64,000 nt of DNA from Actinomycetota bacterium (GTDB lineage: Bacteria > Actinomycetota > Thermoleophilia > Gaiellales > Gaiellaceae). Below the pieces are notes generated by a model that saw nothing but the letters and a program-made list of their open reading frames with translations, was not told the origin of the DNA and did no database searches. Of the stretch, positions 25,227 through 33,391 are shown piece by piece. The stretch covers positions 1-64,000 of the forward strand of contig VAWW01000009.1 in NCBI GenBank assembly GCA_005884575.1, in the 5' to 3' direction. Position 1 is the stretch's first letter. Every line of letters begins with the position of its first letter. The translations under genes and the position numbers were made by a program.

Positions 25227-27118
25227 GCGCACCCGCGCGGCAGCTCGAGCTCGGGCGGATCGGCGAGATCGTCCGCCGGCCCGACGGGATCCCGAAGACA
25301 ACCGGGGAGTTCGCGTACGCGAGCGATCTGCAGGCGGCCGGAATGCTCTGGGGGCACACGGTGCGGAGTCCGTACGCACATGCACGCGTGCTTTCGGTCG
25401 ACATCGGCGAGGCCCTTCGCATGCCCGGCGTGCACGCAGTACTGACGCACGACGACGTCCCGGGCGAGAAGCTCTACGGCCTCGAGTTCCCCGACCAGCC
25501 GGTGCTCGCGGTGGACCGCGTGCGCTACTTCGGCGAGGCCGTCGCCCTCGTGGCCGCGGAGCATCCGGAGCAGGCGCGGCGGGCGGCGGAGAAGATCGTC
25601 GTCGAGTACGAGCCGCTCGAGCAGGTGCGCATCCACCTCGCAGGAGTCGGCGACGCGTTCGGCGGTCGCGAGGACCTCTCGATGCAGATCCACGGCGCGC
25701 TGCTCGCGCTGCACGCCAGCCGGCCGGTGAAGATGGTCTACAACCGCGAGGAATCCTTCATAGGCCACGTGCACCGCCATCCCGCGCGGATCTGGGCGGA
25801 GCACCGGGCGACACGCGAGGGCAAGCTCGTCGCCGTCCGCATGCGGATCCTGCTCGACGGCGGCGCGTACGCGTCGAGCTCGACGGCGGTCACGTCGAAC
25901 GCGGCGTCGTTCGCGTGCGGACCGTATGACGTGCCGAACGCGCTGATCGAGTCGACATGCGTCTACACGAACAATCCGCCCTGCGGCGCGATGCGCGGAT
26001 TCGGCGCCGTGCAGACGTGCTTCGCCGCCGAGGCGCAGATGGACAAGCTCGCCGCGGAGCTCGGGATCGATCCCGTGGAGTTGCGGCTGCGGAATGCGCT
26101 TGCGCCCGGACACGTCCTGCCGACCGGCCAGCGGATCGAGGGCTCGCTACCCGTCGCCGACGTGATCCGGCGCGCGGCAGAGCTCGAGCCTCCCCCGGCG
26201 GAGGAGCTCCCACGCGATCCGCTCCGGCTCCCCGGCGGTGCAGGGAACACGACGCGCGGCGAGGGGATCCGCCGCGGTGTGGGCTTCGCCGTCGGGTTCA
26301 AGAACCTCTGCTACTCGGAAGGCTTCGACGACTACTGCGCCGCGCGCGTCAAGCTCCTCGAGGACGGTTCCGCGGAGGTGCACTGCGCGGCCGCCGAAGT
26401 CGGCCAGGGCGTCGCCGGCGTGATCCTGCAGGTCGCGCGCACCGAACTCGGCATCGACGACGTGCGGCTCGCGCCGCACACGACGGCGACGGTCGACTCC
26501 GCCGGATCCGCGTCCGCGTCCCGGATGACGATGATGGCGTCGGGCGCGGTGCGCGACGCGTGTCGCGCCGCGCTCGAAGAGCGCGAGCTGCGCGGCGGAG
26601 AGGTCGACATCGAGCGGATCTACCGGCACCCGCGCACGAGCCCGCTCGACCCGCAGACCGGTCAGATCACGGGCGAGCGCGCGCACGTCGCGTTCGCCGC
26701 CTGCGCGATGCGCGTCGTGGCAGAGGTGGATCTCGAGCTCGGGCTGACGCGCGTCGTCTGGATCGGCGCGGCGCAGGACGTCGGCAAGGCACTCAACCCG
26801 CAGGCCGTCGAAGGCCAGATCGAGGGCGGCACTGCGCAGGGTCTCGGCCTCGCACTGATGGAGGAGATCCAGACCCGCGACGGCCTGATCACGAACGCGA
26901 GCTTCACCGACTACCTGATCCCGACGGCGCTCGACATGCCGCCGGTCGAGTCGGTGCTGATCGAGGATCCGGAGCCCGACGCCGCCTACGGCGCGAAGGG
27001 CGTCGGCGAGCCGCCGACGGTCGTCTCGACGGCCGCGATCCTCTCCGCGCTGCGCGACGCCACGGGTCTCGAGCTGAACCGGGTCCCGGTCCGGCCCGAC
27101 GACGTCGTCGGCCTCTGA
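25223..27118 (+). CDS. Xanthine dehydrogenase, molybdenum-binding subunit, with internal deletion
   Basis: 631 residues, whereas related actinobacterial subunits are about 750-760. The N-terminal domain runs normally to KIVVEYEPLEQ, then continues straight with VRIHLAGVGDAFGGRED. In relatives these are separated by about 120 residues that include the first molybdopterin-contacting loop (the Q-A-F-L-G-P-E-S-like segment). Later motifs are intact: YTNNPPCGAMRGFGAVQ, AAAEVGQGVAGV and the C-terminal GAKGVGEPPTV with the catalytic Glu (E in GVGEPP). The deletion keeps the frame; activity is doubtful. The junction is near base 25620. Confidence 0.88.
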   Translation: MSAPARQLELGRIGEIVRRPDGIPKTTGEFAYASDLQAAGMLWGHTVRSPYAHARVLSVDIGEALRMPGVHAVLTHDDVPGEKLYGLEFPDQPVLAVDRVRYFGEAVALVAAEHPEQARRAAEKIVVEYEPLEQVRIHLAGVGDAFGGREDLSMQIHGALLALHASRPVKMVYNREESFIGHVHRHPARIWAEHRATREGKLVAVRMRILLDGGAYASSSTAVTSNAASFACGPYDVPNALIESTCVYTNNPPCGAMRGFGAVQTCFAAEAQMDKLAAELGIDPVELRLRNALAPGHVLPTGQRIEGSLPVADVIRRAAELEPPPAEELPRDPLRLPGGAGNTTRGEGIRRGVGFAVGFKNLCYSEGFDDYCAARVKLLEDGSAEVHCAAAEVGQGVAGVILQVARTELGIDDVRLAPHTTATVDSAGSASASRMTMMASGAVRDACRAALEERELRGGEVDIERIYRHPRTSPLDPQTGQITGERAHVAFAACAMRVVAEVDLELGLTRVVWIGAAQDVGKALNPQAVEGQIEGGTAQGLGLALMEEIQTRDGLITNASFTDYLIPTALDMPPVESVLIEDPEPDAAYGAKGVGEPPTVVSTAAILSALRDATGLELNRVPVRPDDVVGL

Positions 27119-27148
27119 TCAGAAGCCGCAGGTCCGAAGCGGACACGA

Positions 27149-27295
27149 CCCGGGTCCTCCCCCGGACCAGGTCCCAGGGCGTGGGCCGCTGAGGCCGTAT
27201 CCGACGGCGCGAAACCGCAGCCCGGCACGCCTCGCAGCGCCAAGCCATGTCCGACCGGGACCAGACCCGGGACCTGGACCGGGGGAGGTCCCGGG
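27149..27295. repeat. Inverted-repeat element between xdh operon and CsaA-like gene
   Basis: Two 27-nt arms (27149-27175 and 27269-27295) are inverted copies with 25 of 27 positions paired. The arms are rich in GGTCC/GGACC blocks and also fold locally. The 93-nt centre has no gene. It sits between convergent genes, so it could act as a bidirectional terminator or be a small mobile (MITE-like) sequence. No flanking target duplication was seen. Confidence 0.6.
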
Positions 27296-27353
27296 GCATG
27301 GCTCGGCGGGACAGGGGATCTGCAGTTGCAGCTCGCGCGCTCCGCGGCGACGG

Positions 27354-27629
27354 TTATGCGACGACGGTTCCGTCCTCGACCTCGCGGTCGGGGCGGAGCA
27401 AGACGACGCCGGCGCCGTGGGAGCGCGCGGCGACGACGTTCGCCTCGTCGCCGTGCACCGCGACGACGACCTGCAGGCCGACGAGCTCGTCGCGCTCGTA
27501 GGAGCCGCGCTCGATCGACGTCTCGCGCTCGCCGCGCGTTCCGAGGGTGACACGAAGGAGGTAGGACGGCGCCCGCGCGCCGGGATGGTCGTCCACGGCG
27601 ACGATCCGGCCGACGACGAGGTCGCTCAC
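27354..27629 (-). CDS. CsaA-like tRNA-binding-domain protein
   Basis: 91 residues from the leaderless GTG at 27629. SDLVVGRIVAVDDHPGARAP matches the start of the tRNA-binding (OB-fold) domain of CsaA (VGRIVEVEDFPEARKPSY in style), and the end GAGVVLLRPDREVEDGTVV matches the CsaA C-terminus. CsaA is described as a chaperone or tRNA-binding protein related to the Met-tRNA synthetase C-terminal domain. It is slightly shorter than Bacillus CsaA (110). Confidence 0.75.
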   Translation of the reverse strand: MSDLVVGRIVAVDDHPGARAPSYLLRVTLGTRGERETSIERGSYERDELVGLQVVVAVHGDEANVVAARSHGAGVVLLRPDREVEDGTVVA

Positions 27630-27636
27630 GCGGTGA

Positions 27637-27642
27637 ACACTA
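27637..27642 (-). promoter_or_regulatory. -10 box, leaderless start of CsaA-like gene
   Basis: TAGTGT on the minus strand, 7 nt before GTG 27629. It overlaps the stop codon of the upstream EamA gene. Confidence 0.5.
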
Positions 27643-28494
27643 AGCGTCCGGCGGCACTTCGGGCTCGGGCGCGCGACGCGCCGCGCCCGCGCTCGCGACG
27701 ACGACGAGCGCGATTGCGGCGATCTGGCGGCCACGCAGGTGCTCGCCGAGGAAGACGAGCCCCGCAAGTGCCGCGACGCCCGGCTCGAGGCTCATCAAGA
27801 CGCCGAACACGTGCGTCGGCAGCCGTCGCATCGCTTCGATCTCGAGCGACCACGGGAGCGCGGACGAGAGGATGCCGACGGCTGCGCCCTCCGCGAGCAG
27901 CGCCGGGTCGAAGAAGTTGGAGCCGCCGGAGACGGCGCCCCAGGGAAGGGAGACGGCGCAGGCGACGGGCATCGCGATCGCGAGGCCGCTCGCACCGGGC
28001 CAGACGCGGCCCACCTTCGTGCCGAGCACGATGTAGACGGCCCAGAAGAAGCCGGCGACGGCAGCGAGACCGATCCCGAGAGGCTCGACCGAGCCGCCGC
28101 CGCGCGCGAGCAACGCGACGCCGGCACCCGCGAGGACGATCCACACGAGGTCGAGCCGCCGCCGCGACGTTGCGACCGCGAGGCCGAGCGGACCGAGGAA
28201 CTCAACCGTCACCGCCACGCCGAGCGGAACCCGGTCGAGCGACTCCCAGAACGACAGGTTCATGCAGACGAGCACGACTCCGAGCAGCACGGCGAGGCGG
28301 AGGGAGCCGGGCGCGCGCCGGCGAACGCTCGGCCGCTGCAACAGCCAGAGCGCGGCGCCGCCGAACAACAGGCGCAGGAAGACGACTCCCGGCGGCCCGA
28401 TCTCCCCGAACATCGACTTCGCCACGGCGGCGCCACCCTGCACCGAGACCGCGGCGCTCAGGACGAGCGCCGGCGCGGGAACGCGGCGCGGCAC
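27640..28494 (-). CDS. EamA-family (DMT superfamily) membrane transporter
   Basis: 284 residues from GTG 28494, which overlaps the stop of the upstream gene by one base. Ten hydrophobic helices in two EamA repeats: SVQGGAAVAKSMFGEIGPPG near the start, FWESLDRVPLGVAVTVEFLGP at the end of repeat one, and MSLEPGVAALAGLVFLGEHL in repeat two. This matches RhtA/YddG-like exporters of amino acids or similar metabolites. Substrate unknown. Confidence 0.88.
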   Translation of the reverse strand: MPRRVPAPALVLSAAVSVQGGAAVAKSMFGEIGPPGVVFLRLLFGGAALWLLQRPSVRRRAPGSLRLAVLLGVVLVCMNLSFWESLDRVPLGVAVTVEFLGPLGLAVATSRRRLDLVWIVLAGAGVALLARGGGSVEPLGIGLAAVAGFFWAVYIVLGTKVGRVWPGASGLAIAMPVACAVSLPWGAVSGGSNFFDPALLAEGAAVGILSSALPWSLEIEAMRRLPTHVFGVLMSLEPGVAALAGLVFLGEHLRGRQIAAIALVVVASAGAARRAPEPEVPPDA

Positions 28495-28934
28495 TACTTG
28501 CGGAGCGAGAGCGCGGCGCCGACGAAGAGCAGCCCGATGCCGAGCACGCGCGCCCAGCTGAGCGGGATCCGCTCCGAGCCGAACCACCCGAACCGGTCGA
28601 TCGCCGCTCCCATTCCGAGCTGCCCCGCGATCAGGATTCCGACGGTCGCTGCGGTTCCGATCCGCGAGCCCGCGAACGTGACCGTCAGGACGATGAACAG
28701 GCCCATCACACCGCCGAGCCAGAGCCACGCGGGCTGACGCGCGACCGCCGCGTATCCGCCGAGGTTCTGGCGAACGGCGAGGAGGAGCAGGCCGGCGAGC
28801 ACCGCCTGCAGAAGGCTCGCGAAGGCGAGCGCGCCGAAAATCCCGACACGTTCGCCGAGCCGCGCCATCACCGCGATCTGCACCGAGCCGGCGAGACCGG
28901 CGAAGATCGCCATGACGGCTGCCAGTCCGCTCAC
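28494..28934 (-). CDS. DMT-family transporter, YdcZ/DUF606 type
   Basis: 146 residues from the leaderless GTG 28934, five transmembrane helices. AGSVQIAVMARLGERVG, PAWLWLGGVMGLFIVLTV and GTAATVGILIAGQLGMGAAIDRFGWF are the DUF606 hallmarks. Single-repeat DMT proteins of this kind work as homo- or heterodimers. It is translationally coupled to the downstream EamA gene, although the two belong to different DMT subfamilies. Confidence 0.85.
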   Translation of the reverse strand: MSGLAAVMAIFAGLAGSVQIAVMARLGERVGIFGALAFASLLQAVLAGLLLLAVRQNLGGYAAVARQPAWLWLGGVMGLFIVLTVTFAGSRIGTAATVGILIAGQLGMGAAIDRFGWFGSERIPLSWARVLGIGLLFVGAALSLRK

Positions 28935-28941
28935 GCGGACG

Positions 28942-28947
28942 AGCCTA
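28942..28947 (-). promoter_or_regulatory. -10 box, leaderless start of YdcZ-type gene
   Basis: TAGGCT on the minus strand, 7 nt before GTG 28934. Confidence 0.55.
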
Positions 28948-28973
28948 AGGCGCCGCTTGCGGCGCCGCCACCA

Positions 28974-29000
28974 GGACGCGCGGGCTGTGCCCGCGCGTCC
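28974..29000 (-). terminator. Terminator of the VOC gene
   Basis: A perfect 12-bp stem (GGACGCGCGGGC and complement) with a TGT loop, 45 bp beyond the stop at 29045. A second perfect 8-bp hairpin, GGCGCCGC/GCGGCGCC with a TT loop, follows at 28949-28966. Confidence 0.75.
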
Positions 29001-29044
29001 GTCTGAAACGACCCATCGACCTGCTCGAATTGACTGCGAACGCC

Positions 29045-29413
29045 CTAACTTGGTGGCGCTACCGACTCGTCGCTCTGGAAGAGGCCGAACGGATTGCCCT
29101 CGGTGTCCTTCGAGCGCGAGAACCAGCCCACCGACGGAATCGGCTCCTTGTCCTCGGCTTCGCCGCCGTTCTGCCGCACCTTCTCGATCGACGCGTCGAT
29201 GTCGTCGGTGTCGACGTACACGAGCGGGCCGCTGCCCGCGCCGTCGCCCGGATAGATCGCGGCGCCCGACTGCTCGTCGAGCCGCGCCATCCGGTAGTCG
29301 ATCCCCGGCATGCCGCTGTCGCCGAACTGCCACCCGAAGACTTCGCGGTAGAACGCCGTCGCCCGGTCGGGGTCCGAGGCCTGGATCTCGATGTGCACGA
29401 TCTTCCCCGCCAT
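29045..29413 (-). CDS. VOC-family (glyoxalase/dioxygenase fold) protein
   Basis: 122 residues. The start is ATG 29413 because AAAGGAG lies 6 nt before it; an ATG two codons upstream would abut the Shine-Dalgarno sequence. KIVHIEIQASDPDRATAFYREVFGW is the classic VOC N-terminus with the first metal-ligand His, and GWFSRSKDTEGNPFGLFQSD gives the C-terminal strand without the usual final Glu certain. Small single VOC pair, function unknown. Divergent from the EthD-like gene. Confidence 0.82.
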   Translation of the reverse strand: MAGKIVHIEIQASDPDRATAFYREVFGWQFGDSGMPGIDYRMARLDEQSGAAIYPGDGAGSGPLVYVDTDDIDASIEKVRQNGGEAEDKEPIPSVGWFSRSKDTEGNPFGLFQSDESVAPPS

Positions 29414-29465
29414 CCGCATCTCCTTTCGCTTAGGCTCACGCGAGCCTGCCACAGAGGGAGTTTGG

Positions 29466-29741
29466 ATGATCCGCGTGTTCGTCGTCTATGAGCAAGAGCC
29501 GAATCCGGACCGTTACCAGCAGCATGTGGATCTCTGCCGCAAGGTCGCCGGTGCGGTCTTCCGCCACGGCCGCATCACGCGCACCCTCCTGGGTGAGCCG
29601 CTTGCCTACTACGCCGAGTTCGAGTTCGCGGACGAGGACGCCTTCCGGTCGGCCTCGCGGAGCGAGGAGTTCGCCGCGACGGCGGCGGATGCCCGGGATA
29701 TGGGCGTGCCGCAGCGGATCTACGTCACCGAGATCGAGTGA
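29466..29741 (+). CDS. EthD-like small dimeric alpha-beta-barrel protein
   Basis: 91 residues from ATG 29466, with GGGAG 6 nt upstream. IRVFVVYEQEPNPDRYQQHV at the start and EFEFADEDAFRSASRSEEF in the second half follow the EthD/ABM ferredoxin-like pattern. The GTG start of the crotonase-like gene overlaps its stop, so this is the first gene of a short operon of CoA-ester enzymes. Exact role unknown. Confidence 0.75.
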   Translation: MIRVFVVYEQEPNPDRYQQHVDLCRKVAGAVFRHGRITRTLLGEPLAYYAEFEFADEDAFRSASRSEEFAATAADARDMGVPQRIYVTEIE

Positions 29742-30544
29742 CCGAGCCTGACGCACCGCGACCGCTGTCGCCCGACGAGCTCGGCTTCGAACGGATTCGG
29801 TACGAGAAGGCGCCGCCGCGCGCGACGATCACGCTCAACCGTCCGGAGGTGCTGAACGCGTTCGACTTCCGGATGCTTCGAGAGCTCGCCCGCGCGTGCG
29901 AGGACGCCTCGTGGGACGACGAGATCCGCGTCGTCGTCGTGACCGGCGAGGGGCGCGCGTTTTGCGTCGGCGCCGACCTGCGGAGCTGGGGCGCGGAGCT
30001 GCTCGACAATCCGCGTGAGTACTGGAAGTGGTTCGGCGCGTTCAAGGAGATGCACGACCGGCTGCGGGAGATCGGCAAGCCGACGCTCGCCCGGGTCCAG
30101 GGCATCGCCGTCGGTGGCGGCAACGAGCTCCAGATGGCCTGCGACCTCGCCGTGATGGCCGACGACGCATTCATCCAACACGTCGGCCCGGAGCACGGGT
30201 CGGTGCCGGCCGGCGGCGCGACGCAGTGGCTGCCGATCATGGTCGGCGACCGTCGCGCGCGCGAGATCCTGATGCTCTGCGAGCAGATTCCGGCCCGGCA
30301 GGCGGCGGAGTGGGGGCTCGTCAACTGGTCGGTGTCGCGCGCGGAGCTCGACGCGAAGGTCGACGAGGTCGTCGAGAAGCTGGCGACGAAGCTGCCGCAG
30401 ACGATGCGCTACACGAAGCAGCAGCTGAACTGGTGGCGTGACATCTCGTGGCACGAGACCATCGGCCACGCGCGCGACTGGCTCTCGCTCTCGATGCTGA
30501 ACGACGAGGCGAAGGACGCCATCCGCGCGTTTCTCGAGCGTTGA
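29738..30544 (+). CDS. Enoyl-CoA hydratase/isomerase (crotonase) family protein
   Basis: 268 residues. ATITLNRPEVLNAFDFRM and TGEGRAFCVGADLRSWG build the first half of the oxyanion hole; IAVGGGNELQMACDLAVMADD the second. GPEHGSVPAGGATQWLP replaces the usual P-E-x-x-x-G-x-x-P-G-G-G, suggesting a specialised substrate, perhaps a ring or 1,4-dihydroxynaphthoyl-like CoA ester. A Trp-rich C-terminus (NWWRDISWHETIGHARDWL) is uncommon. Coupled to the EthD-like gene upstream and the DUF1835 gene downstream. Confidence 0.88.
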   Translation: MTEPDAPRPLSPDELGFERIRYEKAPPRATITLNRPEVLNAFDFRMLRELARACEDASWDDEIRVVVVTGEGRAFCVGADLRSWGAELLDNPREYWKWFGAFKEMHDRLREIGKPTLARVQGIAVGGGNELQMACDLAVMADDAFIQHVGPEHGSVPAGGATQWLPIMVGDRRAREILMLCEQIPARQAAEWGLVNWSVSRAELDAKVDEVVEKLATKLPQTMRYTKQQLNWWRDISWHETIGHARDWLSLSMLNDEAKDAIRAFLER

Positions 30545-31464
30545 GCCTCCACGTGACAAATGGCGAGAGCGCCGCCGGCACGCTTCGCCGGACCGGCCTC
30601 GGCGGCTCGGTGCTCGCCTGGAACGACGTCTTGCACGAGGGTCCTGTGCCGGCGCTGCCGGCCGATGAGCTACGCGAGGTCCGCGCGCGCTTCTTCAGCC
30701 AGGCCGGGTGGGGGAGCGCGCGCGAGATCCTCGACGACCTGGGGCAGCGCGACCGCCTGTTCGACGAAGCGCTCGCGGGCGACCACGTCGTGCTGTGGTT
30801 CGAGCACGACCTCTACGACCAGCTGCAACTGCTCCAGATCCTCGACCGCGTGACGGATCCGGCGCGGGTGGAGCTGATCAACATCGCGTCGTTCGACGGA
30901 AGGCCGGACTTCCGGGGTCTCGGCGAGCTGAGCGCGGGCGAGCTCGAGTCGCTCTGGCCGGCGCGCCGGCCGGTGACGGAGGAGGTCGTCCGGCTCGCCC
31001 GCGCGGCGTGGGACGTCGTCCGGTCGCCGACGCCGGCAGCGGTCGAGGAGCTTCTCGAGAGCGACACCTCCGCTCTCCCCTTCCTCGCGGCCGCGCTGCG
31101 GCGGCACCTCGAAGAGCTGCCCGACGTGCGGAGCGGGCTCTCGCGCAGCGAGCGCCAGGTGCTCGAGCTGCTCGTCGACCAGCCGCGGTCGCCGCTGCAG
31201 CTCTTCCTCGCCAGCCAGGATCGCGAAGAGGCGCCGTTCGCCGGCGACGCCTGGTTCTACCGGTGCGTCGCGGGGCTCGGAGCGCTGGTTGTTCGGCCCG
31301 GCAACGAGCTCGTCGTCACCGACACCGGGCGCGAAGTCCTCGCCGGCGAGGCGGACCGCGTCGAGCTGCTCGGGATCGACCGCTGGCTCGGCGGCGCGCA
31401 CCTCCGCACCGGCCAGCACTGGCGCTGGGACGGTTCGCACGTCGTGAGAGGATCTGCGGCGTGA
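30541..31464 (+). CDS. DUF1835 domain protein
   Basis: 307 residues from TTG 30541 (TTGA overlap). The sequence SLHVTNGESAAGTLRRTGLGG and VLAWNDVLHEGPVP is the DUF1835 signature, followed by WFEHDLYDQLQLLQILD and a C-terminal helical half ending in a winged-helix-like region (SRSERQVLELLVDQPRSPLQ). DUF1835 proteins have no assigned function. It sits between two crotonase genes with GTGA overlap downstream. Confidence 0.82.
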   Translation: MSLHVTNGESAAGTLRRTGLGGSVLAWNDVLHEGPVPALPADELREVRARFFSQAGWGSAREILDDLGQRDRLFDEALAGDHVVLWFEHDLYDQLQLLQILDRVTDPARVELINIASFDGRPDFRGLGELSAGELESLWPARRPVTEEVVRLARAAWDVVRSPTPAAVEELLESDTSALPFLAAALRRHLEELPDVRSGLSRSERQVLELLVDQPRSPLQLFLASQDREEAPFAGDAWFYRCVAGLGALVVRPGNELVVTDTGREVLAGEADRVELLGIDRWLGGAHLRTGQHWRWDGSHVVRGSAA

Positions 31465-32237
31465 CCGAGGAGCAACTCGTCCTCGTCGAGCGCGACGGCC
31501 GGGTCGGGGTCGTGTTGATGAACCGGCCGAAGCAGCTGAACGCGCTCTCGGACGAGCTGACGGCCGCAGTCGTCACCGCGCTCGAGGAGCTGGACGCCGA
31601 CAGCGAGATCCGCTCGATCGTGCTCGGCGGCGGCGAGCGTGCGTTCGCGGCCGGCGCCGACATCCAGGAGCTCGCTGCCTCGACGCCGATCGCGCTCTCC
31701 GAAAGCCGGCACATCGAGCGTTGGGACGCGATCCGCAACCTGCGCACGCCGCTCGTCGCGGCCGTCTCCGGCTACTGCCTCGGCGGCGGCTGCGAGCTCG
31801 CGATGACGTGCGACCTGATCGTCGCCTCCGAGACGGCGCGGTTCGGCCAGCCGGAGATCAACCTCGGGATCCTCCCCGGCGCGGGCGGGACGCAGCGGCT
31901 CACGCGCGCGGTCGGCAAGGCGATCGCGATGGACATGATCCTGACTGGCCGGCTGCTGTCCGCACGGGAGGCCCTGCAGCACGGACTCGTCGCCCGCGTC
32001 GTCGCCCGGGAGGCGTGGCTCGTCGAGGCGAAACGCGTCGCCGGCGAGATCGCGGCGAAGAGTCCGATCGGCGCGCGCCTGGCCGCCGATGCGATCGACC
32101 AGGCCTTCGAGGCGCCGCTCTCGGTCGGGCTCGCCTACGAGCGGCGCAACTTCGCGCTCGCGCGAGCGTCCGAGGACGCCGATGAGGGCCTGCGCGCGTT
32201 CGTCGAGAAACGCGCCCCGGACTACAAGGGCAGCTAG
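31461..32237 (+). CDS. Enoyl-CoA hydratase
   Basis: 258 residues from GTG 31461. Both catalytic glutamates of classic crotonases are present: GGGCELAMTCDLIVAS and PEINLGILPGAGGTQRLTRAVG. RAFAAGADIQEL forms the oxyanion hole. Expected reaction is hydration of trans-2-enoyl-CoA in beta-oxidation or phenylacetate/aromatic breakdown (PaaF/FadB1-like). Last gene of the EthD-crotonase-DUF1835-crotonase unit; convergent with the protease gene 2 bp away. Confidence 0.93.
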   Translation: MTEEQLVLVERDGRVGVVLMNRPKQLNALSDELTAAVVTALEELDADSEIRSIVLGGGERAFAAGADIQELAASTPIALSESRHIERWDAIRNLRTPLVAAVSGYCLGGGCELAMTCDLIVASETARFGQPEINLGILPGAGGTQRLTRAVGKAIAMDMILTGRLLSAREALQHGLVARVVAREAWLVEAKRVAGEIAAKSPIGARLAADAIDQAFEAPLSVGLAYERRNFALARASEDADEGLRAFVEKRAPDYKGS

Positions 32238-32239
32238 GC

Positions 32240-33208
32240 CTACGCTTCGAGCTCGGCGGGGACGAGCTCGAGGTCGACGACGTCCTCGTCGCGGGCGACG
32301 GTCAGCTTCACCGTCCGGCCGATCAGCTCGGTCACCATCAGGCGCTGGAGGTCGTCGACGCTCTCGACGGGACTTTCGGCGAGCGCGACGATCAGGTCGC
32401 CCGGGCGGAGACCGGCGAGTCCCGCGGGCGCGTCCTCGACAACCTGGACGACTTCGACACACTCGCGCCGGCCGAGCTGCCGTGCGAGCCGCGGGGGCAG
32501 GGGCCGCGCGCCGCCCCCGACCCCCAGATAGGCGCGCCGGAACCGGCCCTCGGTCATCAGCGCGGCGACGATCTTCCGTGTCGCGGCATTCACCGGTACG
32601 GCGAGGCCGAGCCCGACGCCCGCGACCGCGGTGTTGATGCCGACCACACGCCCGCGGCTGTCGCCGAGGGCTCCGCCGGAGTTGCCGGGGTTCAGCGCCG
32701 CGTCCGTTTGGATCACGTTGTCTACGATCCGTCCCTGCGAGCCGGAGCGGGTCGGAAGCGAGCGGCCGAGTGCCGAGACGACACCTGCGGTCACTGAGCT
32801 GCCGAAGCCGTGGGGGTTCCCGATCGCGACGACCAGCTGGCCGACTCGCAGGGTGTCCGCGTCTCCGAGCTCCGCCGGAACGAGCTCGCCCGAGGCTGCG
32901 CGAAGCACCGCGAGGTCGGAGAGCGGGTCGGAGCCGACTATCTCGAACTCGAGCTCGCGGCCGTCGGGGAACGAGGCGAGCCCCCGCCCGTCGGTGCGCG
33001 CCACGACGTGGGCCGAAGTGAGCAGGAAGCCGTCGCCGCTGATCACGACGCCGCTGCCGCCGCCGTCGAGGATCCGCCCGCCGCGGACCCGGCGCGAGAC
33101 CCGCAGATTCGCGACCGACGGCGACAGGCGCTCGGCGACCGCGATCACGGCGCGCGAGTACGCGTCGAGCGGTTCCTCCTCCTCAGAGACAAGCCTGATC
33201 GTCGCCAT
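32240..33208 (-). CDS. HtrA/DegP-like trypsin-fold protease with PDZ domain
   Basis: 322 residues. Catalytic triad visible: TSAHVVA (His), DPLSDLAVL (Asp) and NPGNSGGAL (Ser). IGNPHGFGSSVTAGVVSALGR is standard. A single PDZ domain occupies about 225-315 (VVEDAPAGLAGLRPGDLIVALAE). No signal peptide or membrane helix precedes the protease domain, so it appears cytosolic, unlike typical HtrA. Likely a protein quality-control protease. Confidence 0.9.
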   Translation of the reverse strand: MATIRLVSEEEEPLDAYSRAVIAVAERLSPSVANLRVSRRVRGGRILDGGGSGVVISGDGFLLTSAHVVARTDGRGLASFPDGRELEFEIVGSDPLSDLAVLRAASGELVPAELGDADTLRVGQLVVAIGNPHGFGSSVTAGVVSALGRSLPTRSGSQGRIVDNVIQTDAALNPGNSGGALGDSRGRVVGINTAVAGVGLGLAVPVNAATRKIVAALMTEGRFRRAYLGVGGGARPLPPRLARQLGRRECVEVVQVVEDAPAGLAGLRPGDLIVALAESPVESVDDLQRLMVTELIGRTVKLTVARDEDVVDLELVPAELEA

Positions 33209-33216
33209 CGAGGATC

Positions 33217-33222
33217 ACGCTA
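33217..33222 (-). promoter_or_regulatory. -10 box, leaderless start of the HtrA-like gene
   Basis: TAGCGT on the minus strand, 8 nt before ATG 33208. Confidence 0.45.
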
Positions 33223-33264
33223 GCGCCGGTGCCGCAGCCTGCGCAAAGGCGTTAAAGGTAGGCG

Positions 33265-33276
33265 CGAGTTAACTCG
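33265..33276. promoter_or_regulatory. 12-bp perfect palindrome, possible operator
   Basis: CGAGTTAACTCG lies in the 183-bp gap between the divergent HtrA-like and PaaG-like genes, about 55 bp upstream of the HtrA -10 box. A regulator-binding site is possible; the protein is unknown. Confidence 0.35.
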
Positions 33277-33378
33277 GGTCCCGACCCTCCCCCCTGCTCA
33301 CGCCGAGCGTAACGCGATCCGGGACCTGCGACCACTGTCCGGGCGTGCCGAAAGTGTGACGATCCCTCCAGAGGTCGA

Positions 33379-33384
33379 TAGGCT
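33379..33384 (+). promoter_or_regulatory. -10 box, leaderless start of PaaG-like gene
   Basis: TAGGCT, 7-nt spacer, then GTG 33392. Confidence 0.5.
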
Positions 33385-33391
33385 CCCGCGC

